Source: Cricetomys ansorgei (Eukaryota; Chordata; Mammalia; Rodentia; Nesomyidae). From it: a DNA stretch of 64,000 bases. The position numbers and the translations under genes are program-made. Below, piece after piece: positions 32,336 through 44,559 of the stretch (the first letter of the stretch is position 1; every line of letters begins with the position of its first letter). The stretch is taken from NCBI GenBank assembly GCA_026225945.1, contig JAMJFZ010003746.1, positions 4,256,001 to 4,320,000 of the forward strand, written 5' to 3'. Below the pieces are notes generated by a model. The model did no database searches. It was given only the letters and a program-made list of their open reading frames with translations, and was not told where the DNA came from.

Positions 32336-33244
32336 TGAGGTGGATGGGTTGGGGCATACTTGCGCATGTGAAGGTCAGAGGTTGATGTTGGGTGTTTTCA
32401 GTTGCTACGCCAGTCTTTTTTTTTTTTTTTTTTTGAGATAGGGTCTCACTGAACCTAGAGTTCATGGATTGGATTGGCTCGTCTTACTTGCCAGCAAGCC
32501 CCAGGAATCCTATCTGCCTCTCCAGTACTATAGTTACAGACGTGTTATCCCAGGAGTCCTATCCCTGCCACTCTAGCACTGGGGATATAGGCTTCTGCCA
32601 CCCCAGGAATCCTATTTCTGTTTCACATCCCACCCTTGTGCTGGAGTTATATGCATGAGTTTCCCCACATGGCTTTTTTTGTGCCTGCTGGGGATCTGAA
32701 CTCAGGTGCTCAGCTTACATGGGAAGCACTTTACCAGTTGCCATATCCTGAGCACTGAGGCTTGTCTCAAAATGAAAAATGCTGGTAAGGTGGGTCAATG
32801 TAAGAGCATTTAACCTGCATGCAAGGCCCTGGGTTCAATCCTCAGTATTGCAAACAAACAAATGAAATCCTAATTCTATGAACATTGAGAACCTTCAAAA
32901 CTGTGTATTAAATTTAAATAAACCATCAACTCTTCAGTGCATGAATATTAATAATAGTTCTTAATAAAGATCATTAAAGCATAGTAAAGATAGCTTATTC
33001 AGAGTCTTACAGTAGGCATAGAAACCTCTCAAACAGCCCTGTGGTGGGGTGAGGGTTGGGTTTTACTCTGATACAGCATAGGCAAGTGGAAATTTCTAGC
33101 CAAGGAGCAGTATGGGAGTCAGTAGACAGGGAATTAGTGAGAAGAAGGTTAAGCATAAGAAAATCTGACTAAACTGACCTCATAGCATTCTTAGCAAAGA
33201 AAGACCAGGTGATCAGACATCAAGGATGATGGGATATTAAAAAT

Positions 33245-33618
33245 TATTCTGGCTAGGCTGTTGGTGCATGTCTTTAATTCCAGCATTCAGGAGGCAGAGG
33301 CAAGTGGATAGATCTCTGTGAGTTTGAGGCTATCCTGGTCTGCAAAATGAGTTCCAAGCCAGCCAGGAATATATAGAGAGACCCTGTCTTAGCTCCCCCC
33401 ACCTCTGCAAAAAAAAAGAAAAAAAATTAGGTTTTATTTTTACAAATTTTAAATGTGTGAATGTTTGCCTGCATGTATGTACATTTACTATGTGTTGGCT
33501 CTCCTGGAACTGGAGTTACAGTTACGATGTGGGTGGTGCCATGTGGGTACTGGGAACTGAATTCAGGTCCTCTGTAAGAACAAGTGCTCTTAATCACTGA
33601 ACCTTCTCTCCAGCCCCT
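33245..33618. repeat. B1 (plus) and B3 (minus), joined at A-rich tails
   Basis: B1 at 33245-33400 (ctaggctgttggtgcatgtc ... agagaccctgtcttagctcc) and antisense B3 at 33425-33618, ending aaccttctctccagccc. Confidence 0.85.
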
Positions 33619-33984
33619 AAAATTAGATTTTAAAGTGAAGTACACAGATGGATCTAGGAGATGGTCTAGAAGCCTGACCAAAGTTTGACCAATCTTTGTA
33701 TTAGTAGTAGAGAAAAAAAGACCTTGTGGGCCTTGCATTTTTCAGGACTCTTCAGAAGTTACCAACAAGAAGTTTCTCTCAAAGTTGTGGGCCTTAGATA
33801 TTCCACTCCTGTAACTGTTTGAAAGAATCCGTAAAGAAGAGATAAGAACATTCTGTGGGTCTTTCTCTGGTAGCCCCACTCGGCGCTGCACTCACAGCTT
33901 TAGTAAACTAGAGGAAGGCTGATATTGCCGGTTCTGACTCTGATGAGAGTAAAAGACTCCGAAATACCCCGAGCAAGTGACTCT

Positions 33985-34160
33985 GCATTTCTTTTAATGA
34001 TTTATCTTTACTTTATGTGCATTGGTGTATTGCTTGAATATGTCTATGTGAGGGTCTCTAATCCTCTGGAACTAGAGTTACAGGCAGTTGTGAGCTGCCA
34101 TGTGGGTGCTCTGGAAGAGCAGTCAGTGCTCTTAACTGCTGAGCCGTCTCTCCCGCCCTA
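33985..34160 (-). repeat. B3 SINE, antisense
   Basis: ttaatgatttatctttactt to gctgagccgtctctcccgcc. A small internal deletion removes part of the middle (after catgtgggtgct). Confidence 0.8.
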
Positions 34161-34239
34161 AGGACTCTGCATTCTTGATGTATCGGTTTGGCTGTAGTGG
34201 CCACACTTAACTTCTGGTTTTCTGTTTTCTGTTCTGCTT

Positions 34240-34380
34240 GCTTCTTCCTTTCTTTCTTTCCTTCCTTCCTTCCTTCCTCTCTCTCTCTTTCCCTCTCTCT
34301 CCCTCTCCCTCTCTCTCCCTTCCTTCCTTCCTCCTTTCTTTCTTCCTTTCTCTCTCTCTCTCCCTTCCTTTCCTTCTTTG
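34240..34380. repeat. Pyrimidine-rich CTTT/CCTT/CT microsatellite complex
   Basis: About 140 bp of nearly pure pyrimidine on the plus strand, switching between ttcc, tctc and ccctct motifs. Confidence 0.95.
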
Positions 34381-34448
34381 GTGCACAAAATAAAAATAAA
34401 TAAAATATTAGAAAAAAACAAAATAAATAAATACAGAAATTGCATATA

Positions 34449-34745
34449 TGGGCTGGAGAGATTGCTCAGTGGTTAAAAGCACTGACTGCTCTTCCAGAGG
34501 TCATGAGTTCAATTCCCAGCAATCACATGGTGGTTCATAATGGGATCAGATGCCCTCTTCTGGTATGCAGATGTACATGTAGACAAATCACTCATATAAA
34601 TAAAATAAATAAATCTTAAAAAAAAAAACAAAAAGCTGAGCAGTGGTGGCATATACTTTTAATCCCAGACTCAGGAGGCAGAGGTAGGCAGATTGTTTTG
34701 AGGCCAGCCAGAGTTACCGTAGAGAAACCTGTCTTGAAAAACCAA
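34449..34745 (+). repeat. B2 SINE followed by B1 SINE
   Basis: B2 at 34449-34625 with a classical head (gggctggagagattgctcag) and the B2-specific gggatcagatgccctcttct. The usual short segment before it is deleted. A B1 follows at 34635-34745 (gctgagcagtggtggcatat). This is the B2 most like the canonical mouse type in the window. Confidence 0.85.
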
Positions 34746-35017
34746 AAAAAAAGGAAAAAAGAAAAAAAAATCTGTTTAAAAAATACAAAAACAAATTGCA
34801 CGTATAGCTGCCCCTCATATTTCTCTTGCTCAGACTGTCTATATAGCATGTTAAGTAGAAAGAAGGCTTGAACGTGGAGACTCTGGGTGTGTGGCATGGG
34901 TCTAGCTAATATATTCAGGAGATTTGTTATTAAAAGAAATGAGAAAACATATACAGGGATGGGGTTCAGGACATCTCCAGTGTGTTTGCCATGTGTGTGG
35001 AAATAGAAAAATTAGGA

Positions 35018-35190
35018 AGAGCCACTGAGGTAGCTCAGTGGGTAAAGATGTTTGCCATGCAGGCCTGGCAACCTGAGTTTGATGCCCAGAACCATGTAAG
35101 GGAGCTGACTCTACAAAGTAGTCCTCTGACCTCCACATGCATATACACCGTGGCAGGTGTGCCTCTTCATCAGACAGTACAAAAGTAAAT
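35018..35190 (+). repeat. RSINE-like tRNA SINE
   Basis: agccactgaggtagctcagt, then gatgtttgccatgcaggcct and gtcctctgacctccacatgc, ending in an A-rich tail. It lies about 220 bp upstream of BCL2L13 exon 2. Confidence 0.75.
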
Positions 35191-35408
35191 AAATAGAAAA
35201 GGAAGAAAAATTAGAAAAGGAAAATTTACTTTTGACTTGAATAGTTAAGTTACTGTTTGTATAGAAATCAAACAGTTAAAAATTTAAAATATTACTGGAA
35301 AGAAAACTTAAGATATTTACTTTGGGAGTTAGATGAGTAATTGAGATCAATGGGGAAATGGATTGGTTTGTAATCAACTTTAAACTGAAAGAAACCTTTT
35401 GTTTTTAG

Positions 35409-35574
35409 ATTTCCAACATCCAGCATTCTTAAATAGACCTCCTCGGAGCTCCTTCAGCCAATTCAATGGCGTCCTCTACTACTGTGCCTCTAGGATTTCA
35501 CTATGAAACAAAGTATGTTGTTCTCAGCTACTTGGGACTTCTCTCTCAGGAGAAACAAGGTCCCTCATCTCAAG
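35409..35574 (+). CDS. BCL2L13: BCL2L13 exon 2 with start codon (CDS from 35466)
   Basis: BCL2L13 (Bcl-rambo) is a mitochondrial outer-membrane Bcl-2-family protein. It can promote apoptosis and acts as a mitophagy receptor that binds LC3. The exon begins after the acceptor gtttttag with 57 nt of leader. The ATG at 35466-35468 opens [20 protein letters not shown], followed by [10 protein letters not shown]. The start is chosen because it matches the known N-terminus and has a fair Kozak context (caATGg). The [15 protein letters not shown] stretch is the BH4-like helix. The donor is CAAG|gtactg at 35575 and the exon ends in phase 1. Confidence 0.95.
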
Positions 35575-35756
35575 GTACTGTCTTTGGTTTATGTTGGCTG
35601 TATTGGCTATTATAAGGACTTGATCTGTAGATGTATTTGCATTTAATGGTTTTGTTTTGTATTGTTTAGATTTTTGGTTTGTTTTTCATTTCATTTCAAA
35701 ACTTTTATTTATTTATTGCATGAGTGTATATCCATGTAGATATGTATATACCATGA

Positions 35757-35819
<63 letters not shown>

Positions 35820-35825
35820 GTTTGT
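35757..35825. repeat. (GT)n microsatellite
   Basis: About 25 GT dinucleotides, 180 bp downstream of the exon 2 donor, within an antisense RSINE-like repeat (35700-35940). Confidence 0.95.
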
Positions 35826-36099
35826 GGTGGTCAGAAGACAACCTTCAGGAGTCAATTCTTTGTATCCATCCCAGCGGTCCTGGAAATCCTACACAAGTCA
35901 TCAGGCTTTTTGGCAAGCATACTTAGCCATTTCATCAGACTTTGTTTGTTTGAGATAGGATCTGGCCATGTAGCCCTGCTTGTTCTGAAACTTGTTATGT
36001 AGACCAGGCTACCCCTTAATTTGGGTCATTCCTTCTGTCTCTGTCCAGATGTGGTAGCACAGGACTAAATTCCCAGCACTGTCTCTAGCTTATTCCTTT

Positions 36100-36465
36100 C
36101 TTTTCTTTTCTTTTAAAGGCTTATGTGTATGAGTGTTTTACTTGCATGTATGTGTGTGTACCATGTGCATGCCTGGTGCATATGAATGTCAGAAGAGGGT
36201 AATAGATCCCCTGGAACTAGAATTAGGGATGGTTGTCAGCCTTCATGTGCTAGAAATCGAACCTAGATCCTCTTAACAACTAGAGCTCTTAACAACTGAG
36301 CTGTCTTTCCAGCCTCTTTTTTTTGAGACAGGGTTTCTCTGTTGTAACTCTGGCTGTCCTGGAACTCACTCTGTAGACCAGGCTGGCCTTGAACTCACAG
36401 AAATCCACCTGCCTTTGCCTCCCGAGTGCTGAGATTAAAAGCGTGCACCACCACAGCCCGACCTC
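36100..36465 (-). repeat. B3 and B1 SINEs, antisense, with following (TTTA)n
   Basis: Antisense B3 at 36100-36315 (tacttgcatgtatgtgtgtg ... ctgtctttccagcctc) and an excellently preserved antisense B1 at 36320-36465 (gagacagggtttctctgttg to aaagcgtgcaccaccacagc). A (TTTA)n run follows at about 36468-36530. Confidence 0.9.
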
Positions 36466-36467
36466 AT

Positions 36468-36502
<35 letters not shown>

Positions 36503-37239
36503 CTTACTTACTTATTTATTTTTAATTTTAAAATAGATTTAGTATTTATTTCATGTGTGTGAGTGTTCATATGTGTAGGCAGACATGTGGAGGTCAGAAG
36601 ACAACTTTTTTAGCAACTGATTCTTTCCACTTTTTTTTTTTTTTTTTTTGTAATAGGGTCTCACTATGTATTCTTGGCAGAACTGGAATTTGATATGCAG
36701 GCCATGCTGGTCTTGAGGACCAGTAATTCAAGTACATTTTTTGGCTATATAGAGAATTCAAGGCCAATCTGGGCTACATGAGACCCTGTCAACAAATAAA
36801 AAACAAGGCACTTGAGAGATGGATCAATAAGTAAAAGATGCTTGCCAAAAGCCTGATGATCTGAGTTCTGTCTATTCCCCTGGAACCCACAAGGAGAAGG
36901 AATGAATCAGTGCCTTTAAGTGTCCTCTGTAACATGCTATGCCTACACATATACACACTAAATTTAAAAAATCTTTTAATTGACTATTGAATATTAAATT
37001 TATATAAAAGTTCAGGTGTCTAATAGACTCTTACTTTCAGTACAGTTCTTCGTATTATAATGTTGTATGTACCTGTCTTTATTTTTTAAAAAAGTATTAA
37101 ATTTATTTATGGTTTGTGTGTATGTGTAAGGACAGTTTGTGGGAGTTGGTTCTCTCCTTCTATGTGGGTACTGGGGTTGGAACTCAGGTTGTTTTCATGA
37201 GAATAGGTTAGTTATTATAAGAGTGGCTTTGTTTTTAAG

Positions 37240-37735
37240 GTTATTTTGGGACTAGCAAGATGACTCAGGATAAAGATGCTTGTCATGCAAGTCTGGTGAC
37301 CTGAAAACCAACCTCTGAAAAAAGTTCATTCCTGTATGTGAGCTGAGGTGTGTGCACATGCAAATACACACATGTGCACACACACAATAAGTAATAAAAT
37401 ATTTTTAACAATGAAAAACATCAAAAATAATGTAAAACCAAATCCATCTTGTCTTGCTCTTATTCTCCACCCCGTTCTCCCCCCCTTTTTTTTTTGAGAC
37501 AAGGACTCTCTATGTAGCCCTGGCTGGTAAGAGGAACTTACTGAGTAGACCATGTTGACCTCCAACTCCCAGAGATCCACCTGCTTCTGTCTCTTGAATG
37601 CTGGGATTAAAGGCCTAGACCAGCTGGGTGGTGCATGCCTTTAATTCCAGCAGAGGCCAGCCTGGTCTGCAGAGTGAGTTCCAGGGCAGCCAGTGTTGCA
37701 ACAGAGAAACCTTGTCTCAAAAAATTCCTAGACCA
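37240..37735. repeat. RSINE-like unit and an inverted pair of B1 SINEs
   Basis: A plus-strand tRNA-SINE (37240-37400, gactagcaagatgactcagg) is followed by an antisense B1 (37490-37615) and a plus-strand B1 (37620-37735) lying head to head with almost no spacer. Confidence 0.8.
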
Positions 37736-38004
37736 GCACTCTCAACTTGGTACTTTTAAGACTTCCTAAGTCCTACTGGAGGGATACAGTTGTGGATAGA
37801 CCACTGGAACTTTGGAGTTTATGGGTTCTACACACAGAATGACACACAGATAGTTTCAGAGTTGACCTACTGGTTGGCACCGTGCTCGGGTTATCACACT
37901 GTTCTCAGTTGATAAGGTTTGCTTACTTCTGCCTTTGCCTCCCACTTCTAAGATACAAGCATTTGTCCCTGCGTGTGGCTTGTGTTTTCATTTTCATTTG
38001 GATC

Positions 38005-38420
38005 AAAATAGTGCTTTATTTTCTTCAGATTTCTTTCTTTGACTCTTGTGTTACTTATAGATGTATTAATTAATCTCCAAGTATTCAGGGACTTTATTTT
38101 CATTAGCCTTTTTATTACTAACTCCTAGTTTAATTCTACTGAGGTCTGATTAAATGCAGCATGTTAATTAACCCAACATCATAAATTATTTTTGCTTGGC
38201 TGTCAGTTGAACCACTTGGAATCTTGCTTTTGTTTCCTTGTTTTCATTTTTCTTTGTTTTTTTTTTTGTTTGTTTTTTTGAGACAGGACTTCTATATATT
38301 TTTTTTCTTTTTGAAGAAATATTGCTGGTGGTGTTGAATGTCTCATTTTAAATATTCTAATCTTTCTTACTGATTTCCTCTAAATTGGGAGTATTTTGAT
38401 GAGTTTTTATAATCAGATAA
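38005..38420. mobile_element. Old L1 fragment
   Basis: ctttgactcttgtgttactt, attaatctccaagtattcag, actcctagtttaattctact and gaggtctgattaaatgcagc are reminiscent of a conserved L1 segment. A T-rich B1 remnant interrupts at about 38250-38300. Strand and subfamily not determined. Confidence 0.55.
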
Positions 38421-38510
38421 TATTTGTGATTTTTCTATTATTTCAGGATAGTAAGCACCATACTTTACCTTCTACTGATAACAAATTCCACTGTGCCTTA
38501 AAGCCAGGGT

Positions 38511-38670
38511 ATTCAATGGGCAGTTGTGGCACACGCCTGTAATCCCAGCACTTGGGAGGCAGAAGCAGGTGAATCTCTGTGAGTTCGAGGCCAGCCTGGT
38601 CTACAGAGTGAGTTCCAGGACAGCCAGGGCTACACAGAGAAACCCTGTCTAGAGTTAAAAAAAAAAAATA
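38511..38670 (+). repeat. B1 SINE (well preserved)
   Basis: Full B1 from gcagttgtggcacacgcctg through gtgagttcgaggccagcctg to gaaaccctgtctagag with an A-rich ATAATA tail. Confidence 0.95.
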
Positions 38671-39449
38671 ATAATAATAAGCCAGGATATTCAAACTCTT
38701 TTTCTTCCCCTTTTCCTGTTTGACACACTTGACATTTACAGGTGGAACCAAAGGGAAAGTTGTGTTATGTTACTGCCATGGTAGCCAAACGATGTATAGT
38801 TAGAGCAGTATTACTGCAGTTTGTGATGAGCAGCAGTTAAAGCCAAAAACCAGATAGTCTGGGTTGCAGCTGTCATCCCTGCTGGCCCTAAAACAGCCCT
38901 CTGCTGCACACGGACAAGTGTGGCTGCGTTCCAGTTAAATTTTTACTTTGGGCCCTGAATTTCCTGTTCATTTGTTAGTTCTTTATTTTTGGCAGTACTG
39001 AGAATAAACCCATGAAGTTAGGAACGAACAAATAGTAATCTTGGTGTTATATAAAGAAATATGTAAAAAATTGAAAGTAGCTTGTAACACAAATTTTTTT
39101 TGTTACTTCAGAAAGGGTTCACCAGAACTCAGAGGGATAGGAAGCATACCAGAGACAGGAAGTTCTCTTGGTTTCTATTGTAACACAGGTGGTGATTTTG
39201 TTTTTTCCCTGTTGGCTGTGACCTAAAGTCTTTAAAAGAGGAAGGGGTCTGATGCCAGGCTATCAAGTTCTGGGAATGCAGTGGAATCTTTGTGTAAGCA
39301 AAAGTTTTACCACCTTGGGGAGATTAACAGCGCAGATGATATATAAAATATTGGCCTTTGGTGGCCTAATTGCCTTTGATAGAAACCCCCCCCCCCCAAC
39401 GTTTCTCACAAGGATAATTTTCTTCTACTGAGCTGCACTCCCAGCATAT

Positions 39450-39850
39450 CTTGTAATTTTATTTATTTATTGTGTATGGGTGTTTTGACTGCTTGTATGT
39501 CTGTGTACCATGTGTATGACTGGTGCCCTTGGAAGCCAGAAGAGGGCATTGGATTTCCTGGGACTGGAGTTACAGGTGGTTTTAAGCTACCATGTTGTTG
39601 CTAGGAATCACCTGAATCCTCTGCAGAAGCAATAAGTACTCATAACCACTGAGCCTCCAAATCCTGTAATTTTAATATGTTAGGAGATATAAATTCTTAC
39701 TTTGTTTTGAGATAGAATCAAACTCTACAGCCTGGCTGGTCTGGAACTCACAATACAGCCCAGACTGGACTCTGAAATCTGCATTGATTTCCCCCTGGGA
39801 TTATAGATACAAGCTAACATGCCTGGCTGGAAATAGGAATTTTTTGATTT
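39450..39850 (-). repeat. B3 and B1 SINEs, antisense
   Basis: Antisense B3 at 39450-39660 (gtgtatgggtgttttgactg ... accactgagcctccaaatcc) and a diverged antisense B1 at 39695-39835 (ttgagatagaatcaaactct). Confidence 0.75.
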
Positions 39851-39889
39851 TTCAGCCATTTAGTAGTATAAAAACCAGGACCTGAAATC

Positions 39890-40830
39890 TATATAGAGCT
39901 CCTCCTGCCTTGTTCTCTGCCTGTCTGCCTGTCTGTGGTGTTAGTAAGTCCTTCAATTTCTTTTAAAAAATTTTTTACTTAAAAAGACAGACCGGCTCAA
40001 TGTTTCCCTTGAACACAGAACCTGGAAACTTCAGAGTGGTGCCTTTGTCCTTTCTCCATGCTTCACACAGCCTCTGCTTTCCATTGGTGAGGCTTTGGGG
40101 TTCTCTGGAAGCCTGTGCACCTGTTGACTTTTTTAGATCTCCCAATACTGGGTTGGGGTGTTCTCAGAGCTAGGATCAGACCCTGTTTCCTTAGACCAGC
40201 TGAATATAAGGACATTTATTCTTGCTCCTTTTGCTATCCGTGACATTTGCACACTTCTGGAAAGGAGTTAAAAGAGTTATGAGAATGCTAGTTTCTCTTA
40301 TCTCTCTCCACTGGACTCAGCTAGTTCACCCAAAACCTCAAAATAGATCTCAAAATCTTTATAGAATTGGATAACTTCAATGGCAAACACTTAAAGGTTT
40401 CCTCTGTCAGAGCCCTTTCTGTCTTAGAGACTGCTTCTCTGACACTCATGCTGCTTTCTGCATTTTGTTCCAAAAAAATGCTTCTTTTGCTGGCAAGATA
40501 TCACAACTTTTGTTTGTGTGGGATAACAGGCTGCTTGGTGTAGGTTTTCTTTCTAGCTGAACTCCATACTTTAATCAGTTTCTGCATCTCCAGGATGATA
40601 ACTAGATTTGCCATAGGAACCAAGCATTGCTTCTCTCATTGGAAAACCCACCACACCTCCTACCCACACTTCTTCTGGGCTAGATCTCTAGCTCAAATTA
40701 ATACCAAATTCTTATTCTCCTAAATGTCACTTATACTTAGATGGCCCTGCAATGGTCTAGCTCCCCTCCCTCCACGTCTTCTTGGTTACCTGCTAATGCT
40801 TTTTCCATTGTTAACAAGAGTGAAGACTAA
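39890..40830. other. BCL2L13 intron 2: unclassified SINE-free kilobase
   Basis: No SINE or clear mobile element is seen over nearly 1 kb, and no exon-like frame either. It could be an old degraded repeat or single-copy intron. Confidence 0.45.
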
Positions 40831-40837
40831 ATAAACC

Positions 40838-41000
40838 AGCAGTTCTCAACCTGTGGATCATGGCCACTGGAATTAGGGTACCACTCAGTAGCAAAATTAC
40901 AGTTATGAAGTGCCAACAAAAATAATTTTATATTTGGAAGTCACCACAACACAAGGAACTGTATTAAAGGTCGTAGCATTAGAAGGTTGAGAACCTCTAT
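40838..41000 (-). mobile_element. URR1 (hAT-type non-autonomous DNA transposon)
   Basis: Both terminal inverted ends are present: cagcagttctcaacctgtgg at the left and agcattagaaggttgagaac at the right. Internal strings (ccaacaaaaataattttata, aggaactgtattaaaggtcg) match the reverse of the URR1 consensus. Confidence 0.85.
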
Positions 41001-41094
41001 TCTAAATGCTTTTATGCACTAATTTCAACTAGAAGCAGCCAGAGAGACTTGTCATCCATCTCTTAAATGGTTTAAGATCTTTGTGTTGGTGGTG

Positions 41095-41101
41095 GTGGGT
41101 G

Positions 41102-41133
<32 letters not shown>

Positions 41134-41278
41134 TGAGACAGGGTTTCTCTGTTGTAGCTCTCATTGTCCTGGAACTCACTCTGTAGACCAGGCTGGCCTC
41201 GGACTCACAGAGATCCGCCTGCCTCTGCCTCCATAGTGCTGGGACTAAAGGTGTGCGCCACCACTTCCTGGCTGGTTT
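41095..41278 (-). repeat. B1 SINE, antisense
   Basis: Near-intact antisense B1 with gagacagggtttctctgttg, aggctggcctcggactcaca and aaaggtgtgcgccaccactt. Confidence 0.95.
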
Positions 41279-41714
41279 AGAATTTTAACTAGAGAGGAAA
41301 ATGTTAAGTAGCCAGACAAATATTAGCAGACTTGGAGGCTGTGGAGGAAAAACCCCTCTTTCATAGCATCCTTCCTTCCCAAGACTTCTGAGACCAAAAA
41401 TCTGTCTGAAGATGCCCCCTGATGAGGCTGCTGCCCTTGTCCAGCAGGAAAATGCTACTAAAATGACAGCAGTGTCCTCTTCACCTGTCTGATAAAAACA
41501 GAAGTCAGGAGTGTTGGCTATGGCCACATCATTTTGTAAAGTTTTCCATTAACTTCTTTTTCTATATTCTTGCTATCCCCACCTTCATAGCTGATTTTGT
41601 ATACATGCCCCCATTTTTATTTTTAATAAAACTTATTTTTATTTATTAAAAATCAAAATAAATTTTTATATTTTAATTTTACCTCCTTCCCTTCCTTTTC
41701 GCCTCCTCCCTTTA

Positions 41715-42075
41715 TTTTGAGACAGAATTGTGACCCAAGATGACCTTGAGCTTCAGATACTCCTTCAGTCCTTCAAGTAGCTAGAATCACAAGTATATAC
41801 CATAAGCCTATGTTTTTGCAGTAACTTAAAAAAAAAAAAAAAAAAAGCAAACAAAAACCAAAAACAACTTGTTACTCAGATTTGAAACATGAGTCATCTT
41901 TTAGGGGTTTTTTTGTTCATTTCTTTTGAGACAGGGTCTCTATCTATGTAGCTCTGGATGTCTTAAAACACCTATATAGACCATATTGGCCTCTAATATA
42001 AGCAGAGATCTGCCTGTCTCTGCTTCCTAAGCACTGGGGTTAAAGATGGGCCTCCAGGCCTGGCCATCCTTTAGT
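41715..42075 (-). repeat. Two antisense B1 SINEs around a poly-A tract
   Basis: A short diverged antisense B1 at 41715-41815 and a better one at 41920-42075 (gagacagggtctctatctat ... aaagatgggcctccaggcct), with an A20 run between. Confidence 0.75.
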
Positions 42076-42094
42076 TCTTTTTTTAATAAAAATT

Positions 42095-42400
42095 TTAAGA
42101 ATGTTATGTGATGAGTCTTTTTCCTGCATGTTTGAGTGGGAGGGAAAAAAAGAAATAAAGCATGGCTTATTGCAAGATAAGGTAGTACTGGCCAGGACAT
42201 GTGGTAATGGTATCAGATCGCAGGGACTAAGGAAAGCTGTTTTTAGGAGTTAGTCCAATCTCACTGACTATAGTAGCAAAGTACATGGTTTGTAACCTGT
42301 CAATAGTAACCAAAGGAGGAACCCTTTCCTCCCCAGGTTGCTTTTAGCCATGGTGTTTTATCCCAGCAGTAGAAACCTTAACTAAAACAGATCTAGTTCT
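42095..42400. repeat. Fragment of a dispersed rodent repeat
   Basis: ggcttattgcaagataaggt is followed, at the right end, by atggtgttttatcccagcag and tagaaaccttaactaaaaca. The right end is the reverse complement of the start of the repeat at 46385, so both belong to one family. The name is uncertain. Confidence 0.5.
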
Positions 42401-42436
42401 CTGTCTTCTTTGGGGACTTGTACATATATAGAATAT

Positions 42437-42525
42437 ATCTTCTCTCTCTCTCCCCCCCCCTCTCCCTCTCTCTCTCTCTCCCTCTCTCTCTCTCTCATCA
42501 CACACATACACACACACAAATAAAT
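42437..42525. repeat. CT/CA/AAAT microsatellite complex
   Basis: A CT-rich run is followed by acacacatacacacacacaa and aataaataaata. Confidence 0.95.
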
Positions 42526-42609
42526 AAATAAAATATAAAACTAAGTCTAAAGACTCAACATGAAGGTGAGTGTGTTGTAGACACCACTAATCTCAACACT
42601 TAAAAAGCT

Positions 42610-43125
42610 GAGGCCTGGGGCTGAGAGATGGCTCAGTGGTTAAGAGCACTGCCTGCTTTTCCAAAGGACCCAAGTTCAATTCCCAGCACCCACATGGCAA
42701 CTGACAACTGTCTGCAACTCCAATCTGGGGGGATCTGATGCCCTTTTTGGCTTCCTCAGGCACCATGCATGTGGTACATAGACATACACATACAGGCAAA
42801 ACACCCATACACATAAAAATACATAAATGAAAAAAGAAGAAGAGGAAACTGATAAGGCTGCTAGTCTTGGCCAGGCTGGGCTATTTGAGACTTTCTCAAA
42901 AACAAAAAAAAACAGACTAGAAAGATGGCTGAGCGTTAAAGAGCATGTACTGCTCTTCCAGAGGACCTGAGTTTGGTTCCTAGTGCTCATCAGGTGACTC
43001 ACAGCCACCTGTAACTCTTCCTTAGGGTGGGGAATCCAGCACCTCTGACTTCCATTCTGGTATGCACATTGGTGTACACATAACATGCACTCACACATGC
43101 ATATGCACACACACTAATAATAATA
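42610..43125 (+). repeat. Two B2/B3 SINEs in tandem
   Basis: First copy 42610-42830 (ggggctgagagatggctcag), with a short intervening B1-like remnant (ggccaggctgggctatttga). Second copy 42910-43125 (gactagaaagatggctgagc), ending in AATAAT. Confidence 0.85.
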
Positions 43126-43194
43126 AAAAATAAAATTTAATATTAGTATCCATGAGGTGGTTTGTGGTGGTTATTCTTAATACTGGTTTTCTTG

Positions 43195-43480
43195 TAAGCT
43201 CAAGTGCACTGTATGTATGCATGAGCACAAGCAGCGGTAGCAAGCTCTTCCTGTCTTAATGGCAGTGATCCCAGTAGTAGGGATGAAATCCAGGGCCTTG
43301 CTATACTAGGTAAGTACTCTACCACTAAACTTCATATTTACTTAGCCTGGGAGACTGGGAATGGGAATGGAGTCAGAGTCTTACTGTATAGCCCCACTTG
43401 GTCTCAAGCTTATGATCCCTCTGCCCCAGCCTTCTGTATTCTGAGATTACAGGCTTGTACCACCAAGTTGGGTTTAGGGG
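43195..43480 (-). repeat. ID-B1 composite (B4-type), antisense
   Basis: ggatgaaatccagggccttg and aagtactctaccactaaact mark the antisense ID part; cttactgtatagccccactt and attacaggcttgtaccacca mark the B1 part. The order is unusual for B4 and may reflect two insertions. Confidence 0.6.
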
Positions 43481-44117
43481 TACCCTTCCTAAAGGAAAAC
43501 ATGAGTTTCTTATTGTTGTCTTGCTATCCTGTTTGTTCCCTGAAATGTGATGTAGAACTCCTGTGTGATCTATAAATAGAATTTATTATAGCACTGTTGT
43601 TAGGGTTTGGTTTCAAGTTTGTGAAGCAATAAATGTGAAAAGTGGCTAAGCAAGGTGGTACTGTTCATGAGTGAGGATTTTCTGTCATATTCTATATTTT
43701 TCATTAATTCCCAAATGAGTCATCTTCTGGGTGTAGACTTTTCCGTGAGTAGTTAACTCTTCCACGTATTTTCTGAACTAGTTAAGTCTTCTCTACTGTG
43801 TTAGTTTCTGTTGAGTCACTTTTTCTTCTCTTTCTTTTCTTTCTCCCTCTCTCTTTTCCTTTTCTTTTCTTTGACACAGGGTATCATGTAGCTTGGCTGG
43901 TCCTAAGCTTCTGATCAAGACTGTGGGCTTACTATTGTGGGCTACCATACTTGGTTTGAATTATGTATTTTGTCTCGTTGAAGTCCTTTTGGCTTGCATA
44001 TTTTCTGCTAAGGGACAACTTTTGTTATATTCAACTTGGCATATATTAACATAGACTATCTTGATTCTGTGGTCACTAATACAGATTCAATAAGGACGTG
44101 TTTCTGTTTTTCTTTTT

Positions 44118-44205
44118 TTTTTGTGTAGTACTGGGGGTCGAACTCAGGGCCTCATGGATGCTAATTATGTGTCCTACATCTGAGTTACAGCCCCAGCTTC
44201 ATATA
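44118..44205 (-). repeat. ID SINE, antisense
   Basis: gtactgggggtcgaactcag to ctgagttacagccccagctt is the reverse complement of the ID tRNA-like head. Confidence 0.8.
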
Positions 44206-44367
44206 GTTCTTTTTTGGAAGCATAGTTACATTGTCAACAGTAATGTGACAGTAAAATACATGTGTGTATAGTAACTGATTTGTTATTCCTTGTTATCGCC
44301 AATGCCTGCTATTTTTGTAATTTTTCTATGAATTTGACTCTTTTAGGTACTCTATAATATAAAGTAT

Positions 44368-44510
44368 TTGTCACCAGGTAGTGGTGGCACATGCCTTTAA
44401 TCCCAGCACTTGGGAGACAGGCAGACAAATCTCTGTGAGTTCAGGGCCAGCCTGATCTGCAGAGTGAGTTCTAGGACAAGAGAGAAACCCTGTCTCCAAA
44501 AAAAAAAAGT
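44368..44510 (+). repeat. B1 SINE
   Basis: caccaggtagtggtggcaca to gagaaaccctgtctccaaaa, with small internal deletions. Confidence 0.9.
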
Positions 44511-44559
44511 ACTCGTCATTTTGTGACCTGTGTTTCACATTGTGGTGTGTATAAATCTC

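Noticed and set aside
35758..36002. Cysteine/valine-rich frames around 35.7-36.0 kb
   Set aside because: They are translations of the GT microsatellite and SINE sequence.
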